Origin: Cristatella mucedo
Taxonomy: Eukaryota; Bryozoa; Phylactolaemata; Cristatellidae
NCBI GenBank assembly: GCA_009760855.2
Contig: WPIO01000199.1
Coordinates: 250,001-314,000 of the forward strand
Length of the DNA: 64,000 bases
Direction of reading: 5' to 3'
Both the position numbers and the translations under genes were made by a program. The notes beneath the pieces were generated by a model. The model was not told where the DNA came from. It saw only the letters and a program-made list of their open reading frames with translations, and made no database searches. Shown here in pieces: positions 1-13,434 of this stretch; positions within the stretch are counted from its first letter, which is position 1, and the number at the start of each line of letters is the position of its first letter.

Positions 1-244
1 CACTTCTGCAAAAATCTAGGCCGCAAGCTCAGCACAAGGCTTCAGCACCGGCAGCTATCCGCACGCACGCCGGATCCAATCTGGCCGGCACGCTCGTTTT
101 CGACGCTGGGCAACAACTAATCAGACCCCAAACTCATTGCCAGTCAGCCAAGTTCCAGAGATTGTGGTGCCTTCCCACTGCTGGTGATTGTGGGCCTGAG
201 CACAGCAGCGGCTGGAGTTTTGTGATGTTGGAAAGCGTGAGTCG
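1..244. other. Unassigned sequence
   Basis: I recognise nothing here. There is no repeat match elsewhere in the window and no convincing coding frame. Confidence 0.4.
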
Positions 245-408
245 CAATGGCTCACTAAGTAAGGCGGTTGCTTTTCACGATCTCGGTCCCGAGATCGTAG
301 GTTCGAAGCCTTTGGTGGGTGATCGTTTATCGCAACTGCAAGCGGTGGTGATAGCCGTAAAGGCTCTTCTGTCGCTGTACAAAAATAGGCTGTTAAATGA
401 GCTAGCAT
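245..408 (+). mobile_element. tRNA-derived SINE, copy 1
   Basis: The 5' part looks tRNA-like. A D-arm/A-box-like stretch (TGGCTCACTAAGTAAGG, from 248) is followed by a perfect stem palindrome at 278-297 and a B-box match GGTTCGAAGCC at about 300-310. The non-tRNA body follows, with AGCGGTGGTGATAGCCGTAA and a small AGCC/GGCT hairpin. The same order recurs at 32028-32195 (close relative) and 27232-27410 (diverged). All three copies lie on the plus strand. A Pol III-transcribed SINE would be moved by a LINE enzyme; which LINE is not clear, because the 3' end does not visibly match either L2 tail here. Confidence 0.72.
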
Positions 409-3389
409 AGGTCTACACTGGGCAATCCTAGAGATTGTGCCTCTCTTACGTCATCTCAGCACGACAGTCCTGACGACTAGTGGGCGTAGCCTTCCCGTCA
501 AGCATGCCATTCACAAGGCTTACACCCACGTGCAAGCTGAAAACATAAAAGTTGTTCTGCTACAAATCTATTCTTTAAGGCATGTGTTTATTACGGCCTG
601 GGAAATCTGATGATTTTTAGCACAGTGCGACAAAGCAACGCACCACTTTTACTTTGCCAAATTTCCGAGCAGCAATTGATAGTTAATATTGAAGCATTTT
701 TGTCACATTTTAATTCAGATTGCAGCCTTGCGAGACGGTGGAGAAGCACAGTTATACCTTTTGCAGTGGAATATGCTGGGTTCTTTGCATTCTTCAGCTC
801 GAGGTTGGTCGTTCGTTTGGTCAGATTTTAAGAAGACTAAAAGTGAAACAATTGCTTGCTGAAAAAGCCAGATATTGACTGCCGAGATATTTACGAATCG
901 CGCCTTCTGAATTACTACGGCTTGAAGCCGGGTGATTGTTTTGGCTCATGGTTTAGCGGCATGCTAGTCGCAGTAACGTAATCAGCAGTCTCATGTGGCC
1001 CACAAGTAGCGCTCTGAACGTTTGCTCAGACAGGAGAGAGTCGCTCTGGAAGAAAAACTCAACGCCGGGAATAATCTGCCCGTCACCTCTTTTTACCTAC
1101 CAATTGACTAAGCCCTGAAGATACGGTCTCGTTATCTTAACGTATGGGAGCTGATTAGGGGTTTCACTTGGCGCTGTTGTCGCCGTAACAGCTTGCTTTG
1201 GTCTCACATCAGAAAGTCACTAGCCGTGATTGAGTAAAGCTTCATTGTTAGTTGCCGCGCGTAGGCTAGCACCGTCATGTCAAGATCACGGCGGTAGCAG
1301 TCAAGTTCTGTTTCAAGATGAGAGATGCACCGCCCCGCCTGCGACAAAATCACCGGCAATAGAAGAGCGAACCTTACATTCTTCATATTATCGTAGACTA
1401 AGAAAATATCCGGTTCATTATAGTATTGCCCCTAAATAAAATGTTAATTTGAATGTCTAACTGTAGTATTAGCCGCTGAATTTGGCTACTGATGTTGGGT
1501 GATAATAAAAACAATAATTACACATTTGAATAGTACCCTCAGTCAACTAAACCTCCTTTCAAGGCACTGGTAAATATGCTGCATAGAAAGTATGCTCAAA
1601 TGGTTAGTGGTAGCATGCTCTACAACAAGAAGTCAGCCCAAGCTGTGACGCAATCTGACGAGCATGCGGGGATCACGTCTTTAGCTCGCACTTTAATTGT
1701 AACCAGACACACGGTTTCCTGAGGGCCAGCGTCGATTATAATGCGTACAGTGACCGGTTCCAAGACCATTTCCAACCCCCAAGCTATGGCAGCACAATGT
1801 TCTGCCTCGACCGGCTATCGCACTGAAGCAATGGGTTTCCGGGTCGATACGCGGTAAAAGGTTGCGGATGCCGCCGGCGCTGAGCTTCATCAGCACTCTG
1901 ACGTAGCGGGGCATCAACTAACTAGCGGAATGTGGCAATCTTTTCGCTAACCAGCGGGAGATACGTTGAAAGCACAGTGCCTGCCGCTGATATGTATCGT
2001 ATCTGTAGCGGATCTCCTCAAGGTTATCGAGTTCTTTTGCTCTCGGCCAAACATCAAGTTAAAAGGGCTATAGCCCGTAGCTTGACGTCGAGCCGTAACT
2101 CAAGCAAATAAAAAAGCTGTGCAAGGTAGACTCTGCCGCTGCCCGGCCGAGTGTAGACATGAGGTTCACAACGTGATAAGAAGCACTCAGGCTGGGCGCT
2201 TTGAAGCGACTTCGCGGTAACTTCCGCACATGCCTCTTCGAATTGCTCTATGCATCTAAGCTACTCTCTACTGGCCTGCTATATCATCGGAATTCTACAA
2301 ATAAAGTAATTATATATTAAGGTATAGGAAGGAGGCCCGAAATTAGTCGGGGATTACTGCCTAAGTCTTAGCAAAGTTAGTGCAGAGTGTCGTTGGGCAC
2401 TTTCCGGAATGGCGAACCTTCAGGGCTGACAGAAAAGCTATTTTTCCTCTAAAAGAAGATTGCATCGCAATGTTTAGACGCTGGGTTTCATAAACTCCCT
2501 GTGCAGAGCTGAGGCCCGCTAGCCGCGTACGGTTCGCTTCGCACACTGGTTTCCTACTCCAAGCTGGGACGAAGGGCCAGTTCACTTTTCAGCCGCTCAC
2601 TGAGAGGATAACTCTTCTCGTGAAATGTAGCTCATCACGTCTAAGCTTGCCCTCTCGTGCGAAAATGAGCGAACTCTGAAAATCGCGTCTTCAGCGAATA
2701 CACGCAACTTGCAAAAGGCAAGGAATTAAAGAACTAACTAATGTTGGTTTCTGCAAATTAAAAAAATTGCTAAGGTACTGTCACGATAGAACCCACAAGA
2801 AAATTCCATGCCCAGTTTTGACGTTTATTGGCGCTTGATGCTGTTTTAAGCCTCCTAACTAATACTGCCGGACTGTGGTGAAGCAAAAAACTTAATGACC
2901 TTTTCAAGACGAACATATAATCTCGCTATTACACAGTTGTGAAAGCAAAAATAGTAGTACTGCAGTTTAGTACCTGATACCGGCTGGGCGAAGCTAAGAA
3001 GTAGATGGTATAGTCGCAACTCTTCATGTGGAAACACCATTCGTCGCTATAAGTGATTTTATAATTCATTTTGATAACACGACGCACACAAATAAAATTA
3101 AAAATATCATGCATTGACTCACTCCATTTTTCTTGTGGCTATTTGCATGACGATACGATTCACTGCCGACGCACTCACGAAGAATCATTCTCCCAAAAAG
3201 TGCATGCAGTCATCACTGTTATTACCATATAACAACCATCTGACTATACGTAGACGCCATTCTGTCTAGCGTGTGCGCCCTCCCCATCTTAGCTCGTCTG
3301 TAAATTCAATTAACCACGATTCCTTGACATCAATTTTGTCTGCATGATAAACCTTCATTGCTCTGCTGCTCAAAGCTCATCCCAACTGG
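409..3389. other. Unassigned sequence, ~3 kb
   Basis: This stretch has many short open frames (up to 74 codons) on both strands, none with a recognisable domain. A degenerate A-box-like segment lies near 1600 (GGTTAGTGGTAGCATGCTCT) but no B box follows. I could not match it to the repeat families elsewhere in the window. Confidence 0.4.
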
Positions 3390-4965
3390 TAGATTTAATA
3401 GAATACCACATCATTACACCAGCTGACATGCTCGACGAGTTGGCACAATCTGAGAAGCAAAGCCCACTGTGAGCCCTCGCCCAGACACCTATAGCTCACT
3501 GCAAACATGAAGGTAGCTCGGCCAATTAGGGGTAAGCTTAGAAAAAACATTCACAATCTTAGGACTACCTGTCAATCGCCGGGCATAGAAATGCTATTGC
3601 AGGTTATACCAATCGATCTTTGAGAAGGTCGAGTACAGCTTCTATACAAAGTGTTTAACCGCAAATGCAAAAATAAAAATTGCTGATATTTAACATAAAC
3701 TATATCAATAAACGCTCTTCAATGCACACCTTACCTGGTAATCAATGAGGTGACTCGGCTTAGGCTTCTCTGGCTTCCGTCGTATGCAAAGAGGACTGTA
3801 CAGTGACCATTGCGAAGGTAGAAGCATCCCTTCGGCCCTCAACGTCACAAAACCTGTCTGTCAACTCCATGCAGCCCCTCAATGTTTATATTCGAGGAGG
3901 CAACGGGTCACCTCATTCTCAATTTCGTTTGCCTGTTAAAGGATACTTGTCCTTTTGACTCTAAGATTCCCTCGGTCTTACTTCTTAGATGCACGTCTCT
4001 GATTCTGCTGTACACAATTCTGATGTTCAATGGCAACTAGCAAGGACTTACTAGTTACACTTGTTACAGTGAAACAACGTGTGACTAAGAAACTTGATTA
4101 ATAACTGCTCTAAATCTGCTCTGCCAAGATATCTCACGCTGCATATGCATGAAGTTTAGGTGTCGTGTTGTAATGGATTTTTCACTAGACGACATCAGCT
4201 CCAATTCTAGCCTGCCTCCTTTCATTCACGTAACATTGCTAAATTTATGCTTGCTCAGACAGGGATACTACATATCAATTTTCCAGCGTGTCCTCTCTTC
4301 TGCTATTCACTGTTTCCACAGGCCTCCGCTCACAGTTGAAAAACATTACGAAGCTAGGCTTTTCTGTCTGTAGCGCTGCAGCTACAATATCACACCACTT
4401 TTTGTCGACTAGGCTTCCAATCAAGCAGCTTGTCGGCTTCAAAGTTCTGTCAATAACTTGCAGGTCCCTGGTTTAGGTCATTTTAGGTCATCTATATTCA
4501 TCTTACCCATCAGAACTACCCCCTAACCAAGCTTGGCATGTTGACACGCACCTTTCAAATTGAATAGCTCAGCTATACCATAACCGCCTCATTGAAGAGT
4601 GGGCCTTTAGTTTATGTACTTTCAAAGACTGCAACACACTACCGACTGACGCCACGACATCCCCTGACTTTACGAAATTAAATCATTACCTAAAACGCAC
4701 ATGTTTTGACATAATTGGAGGGTTATTGCTATTTTACCTTTGACTATTAATACCCCCGACTGCCTGTTGAGTGTTTACACCTGCTGACACCGTGCATGCT
4801 GCCATTAGCCACATTCAATACCTGCTGACTGCTTGTTAAGTGCATAAAACTGACACCTGCTGACAATATGCATGCTGTCGCTAACCATATTCACATATTG
4901 AGGCTTGGCACGTCACCTCTCATCTCTGCATGCTTATTTATATTGATCGTATTACCAATAACCAT
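3390..4965 (+). mobile_element. L2-A LINE fragment lacking the RT core
   Basis: This decayed copy can be followed by eye against the copies at 22985-24545 and 48500-50605. From 3390 to about 4020 it matches the linker between endonuclease and reverse transcriptase. From about 4080 it resumes in the RT thumb region (GCTCTGCCAAGATATCTCAC against GCTCTGCCAGCATATCTCCA). It then runs through the C-terminal segment, where 4288-4476 still reads LPIKQLVGFKVLSITCRSLV (family LPVKQRIDFKVLSLTFRSLH), and on to the 3' UTR with its repeated GTGCATGCTG motif. The RT palm with the catalytic aspartates is missing between about 4030 and 4080. Frames are broken throughout, so it is a fossil. Confidence 0.72.
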
Positions 4966-5689
4966 TAAATAGGCTTCATTAACGGGAAATCTAAATTGCC
5001 TACAAAGATATTAGGTTCTCTGAGTGGTTAGAAAAATATCCTCGTATTATTAAAAACAAAAATGTTGTACTAATGCGTTTGTGCAAGCTCTTTAGCCCCA
5101 TCTGCTGCAGTTAATTGTGATAGATTGTAATATTAGCCTAGTTCACTTAAGTCGAGTGCAGGAATTTGCATGGAATTGGACGTAAACTTCGTGGCATCAG
5201 TCTCTCGCAGTACTGTAAATATGCGATCTGAGAAACTCACTGAGTACGAAATCGGGAGTAAGTTTGTTAATGTCAAGGTTGCTAGCAGAGCTGAGAATTT
5301 TTTTTGGCTTTGTCAAATCGCTACTTGCATGAAACGAAATTAGATTTTACTTAGCTTCTCATCACTAGTCTCACAAGTAGGCGAGGCTGAACCTTTTTAC
5401 ATTTTTAGTATTTAGGATTGCAGGCAACTCGCAATTCTCGCATTCCTTTACGTTTGATGCAATAGATATCCACTGTCAACCTGAGGGCTGGCGTGCTCTA
5501 ATTCTGAAAACTCAATACGGTTTCCTTTTTCTTGAAGTATTAGCTTGAACTAGTTTGATTGTATACCCTCATGCATGTAGTGGTAAAGTGTGCTTAGTTT
5601 TTGCTATGTTGCCTGTTAGGTATGCACAAATAATGGCTTGCTTCTTAAAAGACACGAAACATGGATCTCAAAGCCCCATCACTTTACCC
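4966..5689. other. Unassigned sequence
   Basis: AT-rich sequence with no recognised repeat, RNA gene or coding frame. Confidence 0.4.
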
Positions 5690-6020
5690 GTGGCCTAAAA
5701 ATTATGAGGAAGCACTATAACTTTTGAAAAATATAGTAGATTGTAGTGACTAAATTGATTTCTGGTCTACCTTATGCAAGAAAGCTTACAGTTTTCGACT
5801 TTTTTTATTTTGCAGGAGTCTCAAAAAATGACTGTGCTACATATTCATGCTGACAAGCCTACCATTACCACAAGAGATACTAGCTGACGTACCTATTTGG
5901 TTTTTAGCTCAAGCATGGAAGCATTACTTTATGTATTTTTGAACTCGGAGTTTTCGGTATCGTAATCGCAAGCTGAACATTTTAATCAACCAGTCGCGAT
6001 GCAGTACTTCATTACTGAGG
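5690..6020 (+). repeat. Unclassified dispersed repeat E, copy 1
   Basis: This aligns by eye with 7970-8262 in the same orientation. Shared landmarks include TTATGCAAGAAAGCTTACAG against TTCTGCAAGAAATCTCACAG, then a TTTTGCA..AGTCTC block, then AAATGACTGTGCTACATATT against GAAATGACTGGGCTTCATAT. The copies are perhaps 60-65% alike with small indels. No coding capacity or terminal structure is visible, so the class is unknown. Confidence 0.6.
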
Positions 6021-7969
6021 CTGTCGCCGAGAGCTCCCCAAGGCTAAAAGGCCAGCGCTCAGAGGCTGGGGCTCCTCGATCGCCTACTCGGTTCTGGCTT
6101 CTGAAAGCACTTACTTTTAGAGAGCGGGGAGACTGAATGGTTCACTTGAATCTTTGGATACCTCGGATAGCAAAGGAGAATTTCGGGCTCGTGAGGCTAA
6201 TTTTATCAGCTCCCACGATCGAGTTGTACGGGAAAAAGCAGTTTTTCTGCTAAAAGTAAACTTTAAAACAAAATATAATGTATATAATATATCCTCAAGT
6301 GCCCTAGCATTACATCTCCATTCAAGGCACTTCACATTCGCCTCAGGACTTGAGCCTACAATACCGGTCCTCAAAGGCAAGTATCTAACCCCTGGGCCCA
6401 CACACTCAGCATTGGTGGCAATAATAAGCATTCAAGCGTGTCATCGTACAGTTGAATCAAGTTCGCGACTACTACAAGCGATGTGATGTGTGCCATTGCT
6501 TTTAATTATCGCTTTGAGTGTGGTGTAAATGAAGCGAACTCTATAAGCCGAAAGTGCAGTTAATCAAACTTCGCCGCTCGACGTGGCCTAGTCGCGTCTC
6601 CTACATGGCTTCCTGTGAATATTTCCCAACGTGTTGCATTCAATGATTCTGATTGAGATTCTCGCTTCCATCTAGAAAAGACATATATGTCGCCTAATTT
6701 TCACCTGTTATGCAAGCAAGAGGACGACTTGTGTGTGAACGACCACCTTTTAGCAGCCGCAATTTAAAAATGCATAGCCGCAGGAGGCCAATAGCATGTG
6801 ACAGGACAGAGTTAAAAAATTGCTGGGCCCAGTTAACAAGCCCGTAAGCTCTAGATACAGGCCCAGTGCTCGATCAGATTGAATAAGGAGACTATTAGTC
6901 CTCTCACTAAGAAGATTTTTATGAGGAGAGTCAATTTCATTTTAAATTATTCTATCAAAAGTTATTTCATCTCACATTAGTTTATCAAAACTTATTTCAT
7001 TTAATACTATTTCACCGAAAATCGTTACTTGTAAAAAGTTACCGGAAATTAAACCACACGTGGAATATCTGTGTAGAATAATGGTCAGCCACTCCTCGGC
7101 CTCTGCATACTGGTCCACTTTTGATGTAATTTGGCCGGTCTGTGATGAATGGGGCTGCTTCCAGGAATGAAGGAAGCACTGAGTGGACCCAGAATTCAGA
7201 AAGAACGCATGCCTAGGGAAGAATGGCGGGGAGCTGTAGCGTCGTGCTGAGAGCCCAAATACTTGATCGTTGAATCCTCCTTCCCGGTTGTTTCAGGCCT
7301 TTTCAACCTGTTTCAGGTTGTTTCATGCCAAAACATGGGATGTGACTTAACGTACAGCAATTATTTGTTGATACATTGATTTCGGATCAAGTAATTTTTA
7401 CGAATAATTTTGAGGATGTAATTTTTGATGATTTTTATCCAGAATCGAATTGCTTCACTTCTACTGCCTCTATCCGAGTATACTTTAGCTCGAACGACGT
7501 CTTTGTGGGGACGCAGTGCAGTGGAAGCACTTGCTTCAGGAAATCCCTCGCCGCCGGTTCAAGTTGCCCCCTATTTACGTCAACGAAGCCAAAGAACGCA
7601 AGTCGGCATGCCCCGCAACATGTGCAGCAACGGCTAAAGTAGCAGCACAAGTAGCGACGAAGGCGGCACGTGAGTGATGAGTGGTGTCTGTCTAGTGGTC
7701 GCCGTCGCACCTGTCTCACTTAGCAGGCTCCGCCTGCCGTCGGAAAGTTGGACAAGCTACATGCGGACGAGTGCCACCTGGTGGCGGTCGTCCCGCTCGC
7801 CAACAAAAGCGAGATCAGCCACAGGCTGGTTGCTTATGGCCTGATCTAAAGGAAGGCAACGCCGCGGCTTAGTTCTAAATACGCCGGCTGCTAGGTGCCA
7901 AACAACGATGGCTCACATTCTTACATGACTCGCAACATAGACCGAGAAGTGCCAGCATGTTGCCTCAAT
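6021..7969. other. Unassigned sequence, ~1.9 kb
   Basis: Open frames of about 104-110 codons overlap on both strands at 6117-6486. Another pair of about 88-94 codons lies at 7376-7719. None shows a domain that I recognise, and overlapping open frames on both strands are common by chance in old repeats. Confidence 0.35.
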
Positions 7970-8262
7970 GTTAAGACATAGAAAAAACCTCACTACAATT
8001 ATATTAGATACATTGGTAATAAGTCAATTATTGGCCTTTCTTCTGCAAGAAATCTCACAGTATTCTAGACTTAACTTTTGCAATAGTCTCTGGTACTTTG
8101 AGAAATGACTGGGCTTCATATTTGTGGTGATAGGCACCCAAATTCCATTAGGGTGGTTTCTCAGCTCGTAAGTTCAGTTTTTAGGCCTTGTGAATACTGA
8201 AATCTCTTGAATTTCGATTGCATGTTCAACAGGTATGCGAACCAGTTGCACTCAAGCACGAC
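7970..8262 (+). repeat. Unclassified dispersed repeat E, copy 2
   Basis: Direct-orientation partner of 5690-6020, about 2.3 kb downstream. The ordered blocks CAAGAAATCTCACAG, ATAGTCTCTGGTACTTTGAG and GAAATGACTGGGCTTCATAT match in the same sequence and spacing. Outer ends are uncertain. Confidence 0.6.
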
Positions 8263-8522
8263 ACGGCACGATGCTTCCTCTCCATATTTGCCTGGGATCA
8301 GTGCAGATCTTTCGGTCGCCTGACGTACAGTGAGTAATGGACGAGCGAGCGAATGCTGCGAATGTCATTTGTGTTCCAACTAGATCTGAGCTGCTGCGGT
8401 AAACTTCGCGATCTGAATACTTTGCTCCTTCTAGGATGCGGGCTCCTGCTGCAGCTTCTGATTGCATGCAAGCCCTCTGGGCAGTCAACGCGATCAACTG
8501 GAGCTCTTCAGCCAAGTTTCAC

Positions 8523-8935
8523 ACTCTCTCTGTTCCTCCATCTCTCTTCATTCGTCTCTGCCTGTCAGTCTCAGTATCTCAGTGTCTCTGTGTCTCTGTG
8601 TCTCTCCATCTTTCTCTGTGTCTCTGAGTCTCTGTGTCTCGGTGTCTCGGTGTCTCTGTGTCTCTGAGTCTCCGTGTCTCTGTGTCTCTGTGTCTCTGTG
8701 TCTCTGTGTCTCTGTGTCTCTGTGTCTCTGTGTCTCTGTGTCTCTGTGTCTCTGTGTCTCTGTGTCTCTGTGTCTCTGTGTCTCTGTGTCTCTGTGTCTC
8801 TGTGTCTCTGTGTCTCTGTGTCTCTGTGTCTCTCCATCTATCTCTGTGTCTGTGTCTCTGTGTCTCTGTTTCTCTCCGTCTCTCCGTCTTTCCATCTCTC
8901 TGTCTCTCTGTCTCTCTGTCTGTCCCTCAGCGTCG
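8523..8935. repeat. 8-bp microsatellite (TCTCTGTG)n
   Basis: A near-perfect TCTCTGTG array runs at about 8665-8832, with imperfect CT-rich repeats (CTCCATCT, CTCTGTCT variants) on both sides. The unit and the array lack stop codons in several frames. This creates long artefactual open frames of repeated RHRDTETQ on the minus strand and CVSVSLCL-like residues on the plus strand. I regard these as non-coding. Confidence 0.95.
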
Positions 8936-9789
8936 TCTTTTTCGCTGCACTCCCATCCACTGCATGCACACACTGGCCAGCAGGGAGGCCCGATCGCATC
9001 GTGGTGCACCTCCGTGCACTCATGCTGTCTTCGCCAGCTGTAAGAAACCCAGCCGCTGACATCATCACGCCCACGAGGATCTCACTAGCCCTTTCGATCC
9101 TCACGTTTAGCGTGGCACGAAGATTTGAGAAATATTTTTGAGAAGGGGCCGCTCCTCAAATCTCAAATTAATTGATCCGGTCTCGTCGTATAGCAAATCT
9201 TTGCTGCTATTAGTTGGGCCGACATACCAGCAATGGATTAACGTAGGGCTTTAACCACGCGACTGGACACCCGGATATCTGTGTCGGGATCTTAGAACAA
9301 GCCCAAAACCTCGGGTTAATTGCTTGATGATTATATCCCACTGAAATAATGAGACTGTTCGTCTCATCACTGATACAATATTAGTATTTACTGCCGAAAT
9401 TGAATCTATGCTTCCAGGCTCAAGCTGAATCTCAGACAGCAAGTAAGTGATCGAACGTCTACACTTATAGAACATAAATTCAATCGAATTATATGCGAAT
9501 ACACGCACACGTTATGTCCTTCGTGTTTTATATGCTTCTCTGGCTATTGGCTGATCGGTGGATGCGAAACACAATTCCTAATTTGAACCCCCACGGTCGC
9601 CATCAATTACACTTAGTAACCGTATTGGAATACTTCAACAGATGATACGTCACCCGACGCTTCGGCTCCTCCTAGAACAATATGAATGCATATTAGTAGC
9701 ATCTAATCTCCACTTTCAAGACTTCCCATGATGGAGGTTTGTCTCGGGGGGGCCGGAAGTGTAGAGCAAACTCCACCTATTACTACATA
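8936..9789. other. Unassigned sequence
   Basis: Nothing recognised. Open frames near the left edge are run-out from the microsatellite. Confidence 0.4.
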
Positions 9790-10340
9790 ACAAGTGCTGA
9801 TCTACTCGTTTTCCACCCATATGCTGTAACGTCAACTAAAATTACTTTTTCAACTGTCCTCCTGCCTTGACTGTCCTTTTTTTTAGTTGAGGAGTGAGAC
9901 TGTATCTGTCAACCATATTTTTTTAATTGCTAAAGTCACTAAGACATTCATTGAGCCAGAACTCTCCAACATTATTAATGCTTCGCTTAGAGGGCCTTTA
10001 CACGTTGCTTCAAGCAACATTTATGCACGTAATGTTACCTTAGGTCAGTGTGTTCATGAAATTTTCCGCAGAAAAAAAAGTGTTACAAATGTATTGCTGT
10101 GCATCATTTGACCATGCAAGCTTGGCACGAGACTACAAACATACTGAGTACTTTAGCTCCTCCGGGTCTAACAGTTTCGTAATTAGCTGCCGCTTCTTGA
10201 GATGGTGGAAGACACTGTGCATGTCTTAAGAAAATACTCAATCAATTAAATCACCATTTAACTAAAGGTTTCGGGTTTCTGATTAAACCTTGATCAACGA
10301 GATGCGACGCAGCAAAGGTTTCATGTAATTTATCAAAATT
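9790..10340 (+). repeat. Unclassified dispersed repeat F, copy 1
   Basis: This matches 12895-13430 in the same orientation. Shared blocks in order are GTAACGTCAACT/GTAATGTCAACT, GAGTGAGACTGTATCTGT (identical), GAGATGGTGGAAGACACTG/GAGATGCTGGAAGAGACTG, and GATGCGACGCAGCAAAGGTT/AATGCGACAGCAACAAAAGT. Identity is moderate and patchy. No reading frame, terminal inverted repeat or tail is visible. It abuts the L2-A fragment at 10395. Confidence 0.68.
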
Positions 10341-10394
10341 TGTAACTAATGGTGCTAGCGATCATTGTGACAGACCACAGGGCAATGATGTGAA

Positions 10395-11635
10395 AAGACA
10401 AAGATCATCTAAAGAGCTTCTGAAATAATTGGGGGCTCAGGGCTCTGTGTTTGGTAACGTTCGTTTTATCGTTTACACTCATTCACTTGCCAATGTGATT
10501 ACAAAGTACAACCTAGGCTTTCGCTTCTCTGAAGATGACACTCAGTTTTACTTTAGCTTTGATACCTCCCAAACCTTCAGCACATCGAATTCTCTCAACT
10601 CCTTGCTGCGTGCATTGATTATATTTGCATATGAATACCAGCAAAAATTTCTTCGTTGAATGATGACTAAGCTAACTTACTAATTACGGGCAAATTAAAT
10701 GTGATTCAGAAATTGAAAATGTAAACACTCACAATCATCTCTGTTTCCATATCTCCTGTCAAATCCACAGGTAGTTTAGGTGTTCTTCTCCAAAGTATTC
10801 TCTAATTTGATGACCACATGAGATCCACAGTCAAGATTGCCTACTTTCAGCTAGGTAACATTGCTAAAGTTCTGGCGTGCACTGTCCAGACAGCCTACTT
10901 TCAGCTACATAACATTGCTAAAGTTCTGGCTTGCTTAGCCAGGGATACTGCATCAGAATTGGTTCATGACTTTGCGACATCCCATGTTTACTTCCTCAAC
11001 TCACTTCTTGATGGCTTACCGGCATGTGCAATCAGGGGCTTACAGCTGGTGCAAAACTCTGCAGCAAGGCTCCTCTTTCGTGAGCGTTGCAGGCTCACGA
11101 GTATAGCAAAGCGTCGACTTCTCGTTTTGTTGCTCACTTTTTGGTCCCTTGATTCCTTAGCTCCAGCTTACCTATCAGATCTACTGCCCCATCAGGCTAA
11201 GCATCGCACCTCTCACTTTTTGGAATCTAATAGTTTACCTATACTTCACAGAAACCTCGAATCCTTAAGAGACCGTACCTTTAGTTCGCATGCTCCCTGA
11301 GCCTTATGCTCAGTCCCAATTTGCATCAGGAAATCTCCCGACTTGAACACATTCGTAAAGAAACTGAAAATTCATCTTGTTGCAACAGCTTTTAGTCGGT
11401 CCCCGTGATTCCTCTTGAATTTGCTTATGTTTGGGGACACTTTATATTTTGCCACTAACCGTACTTTCATACTGACCTTGTGGCTGCCACCCCTAACCAT
11501 GTTGTTCTTACGGCCGGTTGAACATTATACTGTTTACCATTGGAGAGTGCTTAATTTGCAGTAAATTAAAAGTGCCTAGAAAGAGATCGAGTTCTCCAAG
11601 AGCCCTATATCAAATGTAATAATACTATAACTAAC
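10395..11635 (+). mobile_element. L2-A LINE fragment (RT core to 3' end)
   Basis: It begins at the family's GGACAAAGATCGTCTGAAG block, just before the PQGS motif. It continues through the YADD position (FRFSEDDTQFYFSF, with the tyrosine and alanine changed), the thumb and the C-terminal region. The segment 10818-11300 still reads as an open frame containing CAIRGLQLVQNSAARLLFRE and DLLPHQAKHRTSHF. The 3' end near 11560-11630 keeps AAAGTGCCTAGAAAGAGATCGAGTT and a short ATAAT-rich tail. A 54-bp internal duplication lies at about 10839-10946. It is 5'-truncated and frameshifted. Confidence 0.85.
10839..10946 (+). repeat. 54-bp (18-codon) tandem duplication inside L2-A
   Basis: The block GCCTACTTTCAGCT...CATTGCTAAAGTTCTGGC starts at 10839 and again at 10893, exactly 54 bp apart, and keeps the reading frame. 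Other L2-A copies in the window have this block only once, so the duplication is private to this copy. Confidence 0.85.
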
Positions 11636-11756
11636 TTGAAATTATAAACAAATCTAGGTATCAAACCCATTTTTGGCGACCAGTAAATCTGTATTGCTTA
11701 GCATTCAAAACGCGTACGTTGGCTAGAGCAATATTAAAGCAAAACAAAGTAAACTC

Positions 11757-12894
<1,138 letters not shown>

Positions 12895-13430
12895 TTAACA
12901 ACTCTGGCTCGTAGTGGTATTCCGTCTTATGTTGTAATGTCAACTCGAATCTGTTCCTCAAGTTCCTCTTCCAACCTTATTTTCTCTTCTTTTTTCGTTT
13001 ACGAGTGAGACTGTATCTGTTGGCAACACTTCGCTGACCGGAAGTTAAGATAGCTTTCAATGAGCTAAAAACTCTGTTACGTAACTGCCACTTTGCTTCA
13101 CGAAACTTTTGCTTTTACAGAAAGCGGTATTTATGTACCCGAGACTGCCTTAGATGACTCTACTTATTCAATTTTTCTGACATAAAAGATGTATTCAAGA
13201 TTTATTCCTTTTCGTCATTTGACCTCGTAACCTTGATACCAGTTTACCAGCTCACTAAGTTCTTCACTCCTAAGTGCTTCATTGTTCCATGGCGTTTTCA
13301 CGAGATGCTGGAAGAGACTGAGCTAGTTTTAAAAATTGACTCAGCCACTGAAGTCAATTGTGACCTGACTTTTCTAGTTGTTTATTAAACTCTCGCGCAA
13401 TAAAATGCGACAGCAACAAAAGTTCTATGT
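12895..13430 (+). repeat. Unclassified dispersed repeat F, copy 2
   Basis: Partner of 9790-10340; see the shared blocks listed there. It runs straight into an L2-B 3' fragment at about 13435. The first copy likewise runs into an L2-A fragment. Confidence 0.68.
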
Positions 13431-13434
13431 GCGA

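Noticed and set aside
1590-1665. tRNA-like segment with A-box match GGTTAGTGGTAG
   Set aside because: No B box or foldable cloverleaf follows.
6117-6486. Open frames of 104 and 110 codons overlapping on opposite strands
   Set aside because: No domain, no repeat partner, and no way to choose a strand. Overlap on both strands suggests chance.
8462-9141. Long overlapping open frames on both strands (up to 193 codons)
   Set aside because: They are created by the stop-free 8-bp microsatellite and have no domain.
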